This document shows positions 1 to 6,462 of a stretch of DNA of 9,382 nucleotides, piece after piece. The stretch lies in NCBI GenBank assembly GCA_937974555.1, contig CALJKR010000036.1, positions 1-9,382 on the forward strand. Reading direction: 5' to 3'. The translations under genes were made by a program, and so were the position numbers. Position 1 is the first letter of the stretch. The number at the start of each line of letters is the position of its first letter. The stretch comes from an uncultured Flavobacteriales bacterium. GTDB taxonomy: Bacteria; Bacteroidota; Bacteroidia; Flavobacteriales_D; Sanyastnellaceae. The notes under the pieces were generated by a model. That model saw only the letters and a list, made by a program, of their open reading frames with translations. It did no database searches and had not been told where the DNA came from.

Positions 1-1755
1 AGTCAAGAATTTCAGCAGCGGCAGCATTCCAGCGTAGGAGTTGACTATAAAAATGGTGATGCCTACGTCTGTTTTTTGAAAATAGCCTCTTCACATTACG
101 TTTAAATGCTCCTTCAATCATGTATGCATCATGATCTTCCTGCAGCGGAATCAATTCCTGCAAAATCATTTCCTGCTTTATTAACACTTGTATTTCATGT
201 CGAATCGAACTCAATTTTCCATACCGAAAATCAATGAAGGACTGCTCATCGCTACAAATGTCAACAGGCCAACGATTTCTTTGACAGAATGAAATGAAAT
301 CACACCAAGAATGATCATGCTTCAATGAAAAATACTCCAATAGAAAATGAAATTCCTCTGCATTGTTTTGCAAGCGGTTGAACATCAAATCAGATACAGG
401 CAATTGCTCAATATCAATACTAAAACGCAAATAATGAAGCATCATTTCTTCGAACCGCATCCCATTCAACATCACCTCGTTCAGTTCATTCACATATCTA
501 TTGTACTTGTCTTGATAATGCGCCCATTTTTTTCTCTCAGTAGAATAATCCGTCGGAGCTTGAGACCTCCACTCGACCGATGCATCTTGTATATTCCTTG
601 CCTTTGTCACTAGCTCACGCCTTCCATCGACAACATTGGCTATCGTGACATGAGTATTCCTGAAACCAAGTTCATCCAGTTTCTGGCAATCACATCCAAG
701 GCAGTCTTCTTCTCGCTTATCATTAATACTCGCCTGTTATTGGCAAGAGCTGTTGATACAATAGCTGTTAGCACTGTAGACTTTCCTGTGCCTGGAGGTC
801 CGTGCACAACTGCATGCCCTCCTCTGCCAATGGTTTCGTGCGTAGCCCACTGCGCAGGATCTAGGTCAACCAAAGAAAATGGAAAATCTTGGAAAAGACT
901 TTCACCTGATGGCTCCAAATCCAAAGAATCCTGCTGTCCTAGATAAGCCTTTAGATCTTGAATAATTCCTTCTTTATTAGATTGAAAAATACCCATTACA
1001 GCGGACAAGTGTAATTCAAATCCAATGCGGTGTTTATCTGAATTAAAACTTTTCAAATTTCCATAACGGATAGGCTCTGGACCTATTTTATCAACAACAA
1101 AATACTGTTCCTGCCATTTTCCTGGTACGTTAAAAATGTTCGCGACAGAAACCAAGTAGCTTTCCAATTCTGTGTAAGAAATATTACCTGTTTCAAGATT
1201 ATAAAGAGGCGGTTCCTCTGGCAATCGCATTTTATTATCCAACAACCAATTTTTCAAAGCATAATTGAGTCGAATTTCTCCATTCACCATTTTATGAATG
1301 TGCCACTTATCAAAGTTTTTTCCTGGAACAATTGTGATAGGCCAAAACATCAGCGGAGCAATAAAACTTTTGGTTTCATCCAATGGGTCAAAATGACTGA
1401 GCAATGGAAAACCGATGTACGTGTTGTACTGTCCTGTTTCTTTGAACAAATCCGAACTTTTAGCATGCAGCTTTCTAAATATATCGTCGAGTTCATTCGA
1501 TGCCACAGAATAATTGAACTGATCCATTACAGAATCATTAAGCATTTCATTGGAGAGCGAGATTTCAATATCAGTTGATTCTTTATGGAACAATTCACGC
1601 AATACGTCACGGGCAGTAAAAGGATTCAGTTGATTGAGACTTGTAACATCCAACCGAATGCCTGAGGAAAATCCCTGAAGACAATTTAAAAAAGCGCTGC
1701 GTCTCGTTTCTTGCTCGAGCTTTTCAAGCAGAATCTGTGCTATTTTCTTTGACAT
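1..1755 (-). pseudogene. SF1 (COG1112-like) helicase, frameshifted and 3' truncated by window edge
   Basis: The first 358 codons, read from the ATG at 1755, give an N-terminal region of about 315 residues. A Walker A motif GPPGTGKST follows at residues 319-327, then the helicase segment VLMISEKKTALDVIAR. This fits Upf1/DUF4011-like superfamily 1 helicases, which use ATP to move on or unwind nucleic acid. In those proteins the last motif continues as K-LDELG. Here the frame goes to NWMNLV and stops at 640. Shifting by one base at 680-682 restores KLDELGFRNTHVTIANVVDG, and that frame stays open for 226 codons to base 1. The gene is therefore a longer helicase with one A lost from a short A run. 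The restored part is polar and probably helical; later helicase motifs lie outside the window. The frameshift could be real inactivation, a sequencing error, or less likely programmed slippage. Family assignment is fairly sure, role unknown. Confidence 0.8.
679..684 (-). other. Frameshift site in the helicase gene
   Basis: On the minus strand the sequence reads AGAAACTGG. One extra A in the run at 680-682 would give AGA AAA CTG GAT GAA CTT GGT, that is R-K-L-D-E-L-G, the expected continuation after DVIA. The downstream frame beginning with CTG at 679 has no stop down to base 1. Upstream and downstream frames both look like good coding sequence, so the break is a single deletion and not general decay. 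Confidence 0.8.
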
Positions 1756-2179
1756 ATTTATTATTATTTGCGTTTACTTAACTTGATGTTTGGTTGAATT
1801 TGCGAACAACTTATTATAGCGATTTTATTGCCTTCACCAAATACCCCTTGCTCCGATTATTTCGCTCACGTCATTCCATGAATATCGCTTGATTGGGCTT
1901 GCCGTTCTTTTCCAATAGAACCGTTTTTGCGTGAATAACTTATGATTTGCTTGACTTTGTTTGTAATTAGTCCAAGTTAAAATCTACATCTTCATACAAT
2001 GATAATTGACGCACACAGTTTTTCGTTTGAATCAATTGCGAGCCATTCGAATACATAGGTAATTTGCTTATTTTTTTAAAAGTTAATCCGAGGTGAACTT
2101 TAAATAAGGAGCGAAATCTTGCATCTATACCATGGGTAGAATCAATTATTGTGAATACTTAAACCCAAACTCAAAAAAA
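1756..2179. other. Intergenic gap with no gene seen
   Basis: No convincing reading frame occurs on either strand in these 424 bases. The stretch holds the helicase promoter candidate at 1813-1840. The only structure after the peptidase-like gene is an A6/T7 inverted repeat around its stop codon near 2176-2190, which lacks GC pairs and is not a clear terminator. Nothing else was identified. Confidence 0.6.
1813..1840 (-). promoter_or_regulatory. Candidate promoter for the helicase gene
   Basis: On the minus strand a -35-like TTGGTG (1840-1835) is followed after 16 bp by a perfect TATAAT (1818-1813). This places a start of transcription near 1806 and leaves a leader of about 50 bases before the ATG at 1755. 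It is the best promoter match in the gap and suggests the helicase is transcribed separately from the ATPase/peptidase operon. Bacteroidota often use other promoter sequences, so this is tentative. Confidence 0.4.
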
Positions 2180-2734
2180 TCATTTTTTAAAAACGTTGAT
2201 CCTCTCCCAATTGTACTTCACAACAGGATTGGTCTCTGCAAGAGGTGCGTATTGATGCTTAACGTGGTTGTACAATTCCAAAGTATTGAGATTGCGTTGT
2301 AAAGCTTCACCTAGTGCTGTTGCAAAAGCATTATTGGATATCTCAATATCCGTTTCTGTGCACTCCACCCCATTGGCATAAGCCTCTATCTCCTCACTAA
2401 TGAACATGCCCGTGGCAAAACCTCCCAACTGATGTGAACGAACAAAATCCGATGCATAACACCAAATGAAAATGGTATTGTCCTTTTCCCTCAATGGACC
2501 AACCCGAGCGCCGTTCATCACAAATGTGTGAAATCCAAATTGTCCAACTGCCAACAATCCCAATGGCATTCCATGACCTAAAAAGATGACCTGTTCATGT
2601 TCTTCGATCAAACGATCTAAATTGTGTAAATGCTCAATGCCTCCTTCAATCAAGGTAATATTCTCCAATCTTTCATATACCTTTTTTAAAAATACAGTGC
2701 TCTCATCCTTGGGATGTATGACTAATCTTTTCAT
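2180..2734 (-). CDS. Putative caspase-like (clan CD) cysteine peptidase
   Basis: This small 184-residue protein has a hydrophobic strand ending in GHG (VIFLGHG, His54). About 38 residues later a second hydrophobic strand ends in Cys (NTIFIWCYASDF, Cys92), followed by GGFATGMFISEE. A strand-GHG ... strand-x-Cys layout is the signature of the catalytic dyad of caspases, CHAT proteins and other clan CD peptidases, which cut proteins after a chosen residue. The C-terminal half is mostly helical and there is no signal peptide or membrane segment, so a cytosolic protein is expected. It starts 51 bp after the ATPase stop on the same strand and is probably co-transcribed. The ATPase may deliver substrate to it or control it. 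Length is short for the superfamily, activity is unproven, and it could instead be an inactive or non-peptidase relative. Confidence 0.6.
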   Translation of the reverse strand: MKRLVIHPKDESTVFLKKVYERLENITLIEGGIEHLHNLDRLIEEHEQVIFLGHGMPLGLLAVGQFGFHTFVMNGARVGPLREKDNTIFIWCYASDFVRSHQLGGFATGMFISEEIEAYANGVECTETDIEISNNAFATALGEALQRNLNTLELYNHVKHQYAPLAETNPVVKYNWERINVFKK

Positions 2735-2785
2735 GTCGTTTTGTTCTTGCTTTTTTTAAATAGCTCATTTTAATGATTAGATATG

Positions 2786-4438
2786 CTAAAACCCAATCTT
2801 ATCCCTCGTCCCATTTGTATTGTAATTCAACTCTTCTTGAATCAAAATCTCAAGGAATGCAGCTTTATTTCTACGCGGAGTAGCAATCATACCCAACAAG
2901 AACTTCCTTCTTACATTGGTGAGCTGCCCTCCCGTTAATGAAAATCGATGGGCCAATTCTTTGACAACACTTCTATTGATCTCTCCTTTGAAGGCATTCC
3001 ACATCATGGGCTCTTGAACATCGCGACCGGGAACTTTGACCTCTACCTTCCATAAAAATCTTCGCTCAAATGCGCTATCCATGTTCTGGGTCAAATTGGT
3101 GGTGGCCACCAATATGCCCTCAAAGTCTTCCATCTCTTGCAAAAAGATGTTCTGCATGGCATTCAAAGTCATGTCCACGGCCTTCTCCACTTGCACACGC
3201 TTTCCGATCAATCCATCGGCTTCATTGAATAACAAAATGGGCTTGATATCCATGGACTTGGCCAATTCTCTATACTCGTTAAAAATCCCTTTGGCATTGC
3301 GCTCGGTATCGCCGACATACTTGCCCCTGATTTGACTGATGTCTACCATATAAACCGCGCGATTGTGCCGCTTGGCCCATTGCATTACAGCCGCGGTCTT
3401 TCCAGTACCGGGAGCGCCATGGAGCAAAACCGTAATGCCACTACCCAACTTCTTCCTTTTCAATTGACCCGAAATCCGATGGTACGATTTATCATCCAAA
3501 AGTTTGCTTATTTCCTTTAGCTGATTGGCCTCGGTAGCATTGTAAAACAATTTCTCTTCTGCTATTGTTGCGCTGCTTATCAACTTACCGAAAGTGGATG
3601 GTTTCTCCGATTCCAAATCGGGCCAATCCAAATCCGGATAGAATAGATTCATAACTTTTTGAGTAGCATGCCACTCAGCTGGAATAAAGAAATCTGCCTC
3701 TTCATTTTGCTTGATCAAAGCCATTTGATGAAGTCGACCTTCTTTTTTAAATAGCTGGTTCTTCCAAATCCATCTGCCACGCAAATCGCCGCCCATCATT
3801 TTAGAAAGTACCTCAGTGGTAATCCCGCTTTGGTATTTAAAACGCTGATTGACTAAAAGCAATAGAACGATACTTTGCATGGTATCCAATCTCCATTCAT
3901 GCTGAAATCGCTTTACAAAATCCAATTCCGAATGATTATGCATCCAAGCATCTACCTTCTCCTCAACATACGCAATCGAAAGCACACCATTGCGCACTGC
4001 ATCGGTCCAAATCTCTACCTCGCCAAAGAACTGCTCTAAATCACTTTGATCGTCTTTCACTCCGCTTCCATTAAACAAGCGGCATAACCACACAGAAGGA
4101 ACCTTAATATTTTCAAATAAAAATCCGTCCTTTCTTGTCGAGGTAATCAATCCCCGCTTATCCCATTCCTCCAAGGCGGGGTGTATCCAGGCCCAATCAG
4201 AAATACCCAAATCCAAATCTTCTAAAATTTGATTGGAAGAAGTTTCCTCTCCGGCCAAAGTTTTCAATAATACATGTGTAAACATCCATGCATCGCGATC
4301 ATTGTCCATTTGAACAACCTTCTGAAAGCGAAGCATATCACGCTTGTACTCGCGATTAGTCTTGTAGGTATTTAAAAAGGTTTTAATACCCACAGAGGCA
4401 ACAGCCTCAATGAAAGAAAGAAAATTGGGATTGATCAT
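2786..4438 (-). CDS. AAA+ family ATPase (COG0464-like)
   Basis: The 550-residue protein has an N-terminal region of about 330 residues unlike a known domain to me, then a complete classic AAA+ module. Visible motifs are Walker A GAPGTGKTA (341-349), a pore-loop-like GKYVGDTERN (372-381), Walker B LLFNEAD (402-408), sensor 1 ATTN (445-448), arginine-finger candidates R459/R460 and a sensor 2-like segment TGGQLTNVRRK (502-512). Such proteins form ring hexamers that remodel or unfold proteins with ATP. The Walker B aspartate is replaced by Asn405 while the catalytic Glu406 is kept. The gene is first in an operon with the caspase-like protein and divergent from the WYL regulator. A target-sensing N-terminal part that drives the peptidase is a reasonable inference. 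The ATG at 4438 gives a full-length product. Confidence 0.85.
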   Translation of the reverse strand: MINPNFLSFIEAVASVGIKTFLNTYKTNREYKRDMLRFQKVVQMDNDRDAWMFTHVLLKTLAGEETSSNQILEDLDLGISDWAWIHPALEEWDKRGLITSTRKDGFLFENIKVPSVWLCRLFNGSGVKDDQSDLEQFFGEVEIWTDAVRNGVLSIAYVEEKVDAWMHNHSELDFVKRFQHEWRLDTMQSIVLLLLVNQRFKYQSGITTEVLSKMMGGDLRGRWIWKNQLFKKEGRLHQMALIKQNEEADFFIPAEWHATQKVMNLFYPDLDWPDLESEKPSTFGKLISSATIAEEKLFYNATEANQLKEISKLLDDKSYHRISGQLKRKKLGSGITVLLHGAPGTGKTAAVMQWAKRHNRAVYMVDISQIRGKYVGDTERNAKGIFNEYRELAKSMDIKPILLFNEADGLIGKRVQVEKAVDMTLNAMQNIFLQEMEDFEGILVATTNLTQNMDSAFERRFLWKVEVKVPGRDVQEPMMWNAFKGEINRSVVKELAHRFSLTGGQLTNVRRKFLLGMIATPRRNKAAFLEILIQEELNYNTNGTRDKIGF

Positions 4439-4455
4439 AGAAGAGCGTTTATTGA

Positions 4456-4461
4456 ATTATA
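4456..4461 (-). promoter_or_regulatory. Candidate -10 box of the ATPase/peptidase operon
   Basis: A perfect TATAAT reads on the minus strand 17 bases before the ATG at 4438, giving a very short leader of about ten bases. The 18-bp operator candidate ends 10 bp upstream of it, so a bound regulator would cover the -35 region. No good -35 hexamer is visible. Confidence 0.4.
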
Positions 4462-4471
4462 CAAAATAAAG

Positions 4472-4489
4472 TTGCAATTCTGTTGCACT
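4472..4489. promoter_or_regulatory. Operator copy 1, probable WYL-regulator binding site
   Basis: The inverted repeat TGCAA-N5-TTGCA occupies 4473-4487, in the 69-bp space between the divergent ATPase and WYL genes. On the minus strand the 18-mer reads AGTGCAACAGAATTGCAA, and 16 of 18 positions match the copy at 7502-7519. It sits over the -35 regions of both divergent promoters, as expected of a site for autoregulation. Assignment to the WYL protein rests on position and repetition. Confidence 0.65.
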
Positions 4490-4502
4490 TTTTATAATTT
4501 TG
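4472..4502 (+). promoter_or_regulatory. Candidate promoter of the WYL gene, possibly leaderless
   Basis: TTG at 4472-4474 and TAATTTTG at 4495-4502, separated by 20 bp, fit the Bacteroidota -33 TTG / -7 TAnnTTTG pattern. A TATAAT at 4493-4498 overlaps. Either reading places the transcription start within a few bases of the ATG at 4508, so the mRNA may lack a 5' leader. The operator copy at 4472-4489 overlaps the upstream element. Confidence 0.45.
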
Positions 4503-4507
4503 CTATT

Positions 4508-5560
4508 ATGTCGAAAACAAAAAACTCCGGAAACTCCGGAAACAAAGAGCAATTGCGCCGTTGGATAATTTTGGACCAATTGCTCCGCAATCCATTGGGT
4601 TACAACATCAAAACCTTGAATGAGAAACTGAATGAGATTCTAGAAAGGGAAAGTGTGACCAAAAGAAATGGGGACATCAAACTCAGTAAAGAAAGAAATC
4701 TCAGGAATGACATTGCCAATATGGAAGACCTGTTTGGCTCCAAAATATCAATTACAAGAGACCGCGGTAAATTCCGATATGAAGAATTGTCCATGTCGAT
4801 ATTCAATTCGGGAATTACCAAAGAGGAATTCAACAGCTTGTCCTTTCTTTTGAAACAAGCCAAGAAATCCATCACCAAGAAGAAACAAGAAGAACTGAAT
4901 GCATTGCTTCAAAAATTGTACAATCCGCTCAACATTAAAATGCCACAAGTATCGGAGCAACGTGCATTTGTGCAAACAACCTTGTACAGCGAGAAAGACG
5001 CGCAATGGTTAAATCCATTGTATGAATATACCGCTAACCAACAATGTATTGAAATCGTTTATACCAATAAGACCAAAAACAGCAAGACCTACGAATTGTG
5101 TCCATTGGGAATCAAGGAGAACAATGGCCTTTGGTATTTGATTGCCTTCGACTTTAATGATGCTGATCGAGAGATTAAAATATTCCGTATTTCAAGAATC
5201 GCAACACTCAACACCATACAAAAGCGAATACCCGAGCATTTGAACCAATTCAGCATGGAAGAATATTTTTACTTCTCCACTGGAATACATCATGAACTGA
5301 AGCAAAAACCAGAGCGAGTGACCATTGAGGTAACCGACAACAAATGGGCGGATGAGTTGATTCAGAGAAAAATCAATGAAACACAGATGCATCAGGTGAA
5401 AAAAGACAAGACTATTTTTCATTTGCGCGCTTTTATCTCCTATGAATTGGTGAACATCATCCTGATGATGGACCATCATGTCAAAGTAATTGCACCAGAA
5501 AGTCTTAAGGAAAAGATCAAAGAAAAATTGGAAGGCCATTTAAAAAACTACCTCCCCTGA
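4508..5560 (+). CDS. WYL-domain transcriptional regulator
   Basis: The product of 350 residues has a DNA-binding N-terminal part, with EQLRRWIILDQLLRNPLGYN at residues 14-33 resembling the winged helix of WYL regulators. A WYL core follows, with GLWYLIAFD at 207-215 (W209-Y210-L211) and FRISRI at 226-231, then a C-terminal WCX-type extension from about residue 268. WYL domains sense nucleic-acid-related ligands and commonly switch defence operons. A TTG at 4472 could extend the frame by 12 residues, but it lies inside the operator and promoter, so the ATG at 4508 is preferred. It is divergent from the ATPase gene and its likely site is repeated before the ADP-ribosylglycohydrolase, which suggests control of both. 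Whether it represses or activates cannot be told from sequence. Confidence 0.9.
   Translation: MSKTKNSGNSGNKEQLRRWIILDQLLRNPLGYNIKTLNEKLNEILERESVTKRNGDIKLSKERNLRNDIANMEDLFGSKISITRDRGKFRYEELSMSIFNSGITKEEFNSLSFLLKQAKKSITKKKQEELNALLQKLYNPLNIKMPQVSEQRAFVQTTLYSEKDAQWLNPLYEYTANQQCIEIVYTNKTKNSKTYELCPLGIKENNGLWYLIAFDFNDADREIKIFRISRIATLNTIQKRIPEHLNQFSMEEYFYFSTGIHHELKQKPERVTIEVTDNKWADELIQRKINETQMHQVKKDKTIFHLRAFISYELVNIILMMDHHVKVIAPESLKEKIKEKLEGHLKNYLP
4523..4540 (+). repeat. Exact 9-bp tandem duplication in the WYL gene
   Basis: AACTCCGGA occurs twice back to back just after the start codon and encodes Asn-Ser-Gly twice, in the disordered N-terminal tail before the helix-turn-helix. It keeps the frame and is probably a slippage product with little effect. 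Confidence 0.8.
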
Positions 5561-5564
5561 TTGT

Positions 5565-5579
5565 TGCAACCATTTTGCC
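5565..5579. promoter_or_regulatory. Degenerate operator-like site after the WYL gene
   Basis: TGCAA-N5-TTGCC matches the operator inverted repeat at nine of ten defined positions and begins five bases after the WYL stop codon. The longer 18-bp match seen in the other two copies is weak here, and the right half also forms part of a terminator stem. It may be a weak extra site or chance. Confidence 0.25.
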
Positions 5580-5597
5580 AGTTGCGCTGGTAATTTT
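5575..5597 (+). terminator. Candidate intrinsic terminator of the WYL gene
   Basis: TTGCCAG (5575-5581) pairs with CTGGTAA (5587-5593) around the five-base loop TTGCG, with one G-T wobble, and TTTT follows. It begins 15 bases after the stop codon. The stem is modest, so termination may be partial. Confidence 0.4.
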
Positions 5598-5731
5598 GAG
5601 TCATGATTGAATCGATACACTTCCCACGATTACCTAAACTTTCCATTTTAAAAATTATTTTTCCTCGCTTCAAACCCTTGATAAATCATAGAAAATTGCC
5701 ATTACCCATTGAATCCATCTCAAAAAAAGAC

Positions 5732-5769
5732 TTGACAAAAAAATCGATTTATATTATATTTAAATCGAT
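5732..5769 (+). promoter_or_regulatory. Near-consensus promoter overlapping an inverted repeat
   Basis: A perfect -35 TTGACA (5732-5737) and a -10 TATATT (5755-5760) are spaced by 17 bp. The inverted repeat ATCGATTTA-N9-TAAATCGAT (5743-5769) covers the spacer and -10 box, as an operator would. Its sequence is unrelated to the TGCAA-type site, so a different regulator is implied. Transcription would start near 5767. The promoter may serve a short RNA or the 6154-7503 genes. Confidence 0.5.
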
Positions 5770-5800
5770 GACCACCTACAATACCTCCTTCGTCTTCTAA
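5768..5800 (+). CDS. Possible 10-residue leader peptide
   Basis: ATG at 5768, right at the predicted transcription start of the 5732 promoter, opens a ten-codon frame MTTYNTSFVF that stops at 5800. The terminator-like structure at 5811-5853 begins ten bases later. A promoter, tiny frame and terminator in this order is the layout of an attenuator. Short frames arise easily by chance, so this is listed as a possibility only. Confidence 0.15.
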   Translation: MTTYNTSFVF

Positions 5801-5810
5801 AACAATTTTT

Positions 5811-5853
5811 CCCGGAACTTAAAAATCTATCCCATGGGATGGCCCGGGTTTTT
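5811..5853 (+). terminator. Two-tier terminator or attenuator candidate
   Basis: CCCGG (5811-5815) can pair with CCGGG (5844-5848), enclosing the perfect palindrome ATCCCATGGGAT (5829-5840), and TTTTT follows at 5849-5853. With the promoter at 5732 it would bound a transcript of roughly 87 bases. The outer loop is large, so stability is uncertain. Confidence 0.35.
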
Positions 5854-6153
5854 ATTGCCTAAAAATTTGAAAATGTAAAATTAAAATCCATGAATAATGA
5901 AAAACAATGCTTCTATGTTCTTCTTGCGCAACGTTCAGTTAACGATCCAATTCCTGGTTCACGGAAAATCATTAAAATCAGTTCCTCTATATCTACCCCG
6001 ATACTTTGGGAAGAAACACCCATGGACGAAGGGGAAGGAATTCCAGGACTGGCGCCCGTAAAAGTCAGAACATTGTTTCTCTGCTTGGGCTTGAACTGAA
6101 GCTCAGCGCTTATACACACTCATTCACCTTTATTCAATCGTAAACAACAAATC

Positions 6154-6456
6154 ATGATAAAAACCAGAATCACCCAATTTTCGATGCCTGTTCAAGAGGC
6201 CAGTGCTTCATTCCGAAAAGCATTTGAAGAAATGTTGAATCAAATACCAGATGGACCTGGTAGCTGCATTGTTATTGGCTATAAAAAAGATGAATCCAAG
6301 ATCATCGACTTGGTGAAGAACCAACCGAGATTGAGAAAAGAAGTAAGAAGTGGAACCAAATTGTGGAATGACAAAAAGCTCAGCAGATATCGTTGGATAC
6401 AAGAACAGGCCAAGGCACAATCTTTTGACACCATCACCATTCAAATTATAGATTAA
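6154..6456 (+). CDS. Small hypothetical protein (100 aa)
   Basis: I do not recognise this protein. It is 100 residues, soluble and basic in its second half, with a central hydrophobic strand SCIVIGY (about residues 37-43), a run of charged helical sequence, and a C-terminal strand DTITIQIID. There is no signal peptide or membrane segment and no cysteine cluster. Its stop lies only 6 bp before the start of the 346-residue gene, so the two are very likely translated from one mRNA and may act together. A small partner, antitoxin-like or adaptor protein are all possible, and the sequence does not decide between them. Confidence 0.65.
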   Translation: MIKTRITQFSMPVQEASASFRKAFEEMLNQIPDGPGSCIVIGYKKDESKIIDLVKNQPRLRKEVRSGTKLWNDKKLSRYRWIQEQAKAQSFDTITIQIID

Positions 6457-6462
6457 ATCATC

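Larger units (their letters stand above)
5561..6153. other. Long intergenic region, no well-supported protein gene
   Basis: These 593 bases separate the WYL gene from the second gene cluster. They contain a degenerate operator-like site, two terminator-like structures and a strong promoter candidate over an inverted repeat, each listed separately. Overlapping frames of 69 codons (5890-6099, plus) and 68 codons (6119-5913, minus) occur in a patch that looks richer in G and C than its surroundings. Neither matches anything I recognise. One could be a small gene or the scar of an older insertion, but both are left uncalled. Confidence 0.5.

Noticed and set aside
2167..2190. A6/T7 inverted repeat around the stop of the caspase-like gene as a terminator
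   Set aside because: The stem has only A-T pairs and would be too unstable to act as a convincing intrinsic terminator.
5603..5800. 65-codon plus-strand frame after the WYL gene
   Set aside because: It spans the promoter and inverted repeat at 5732-5769, has a low-complexity composition and resembles no protein; only its last ten codons are considered as a possible leader peptide.
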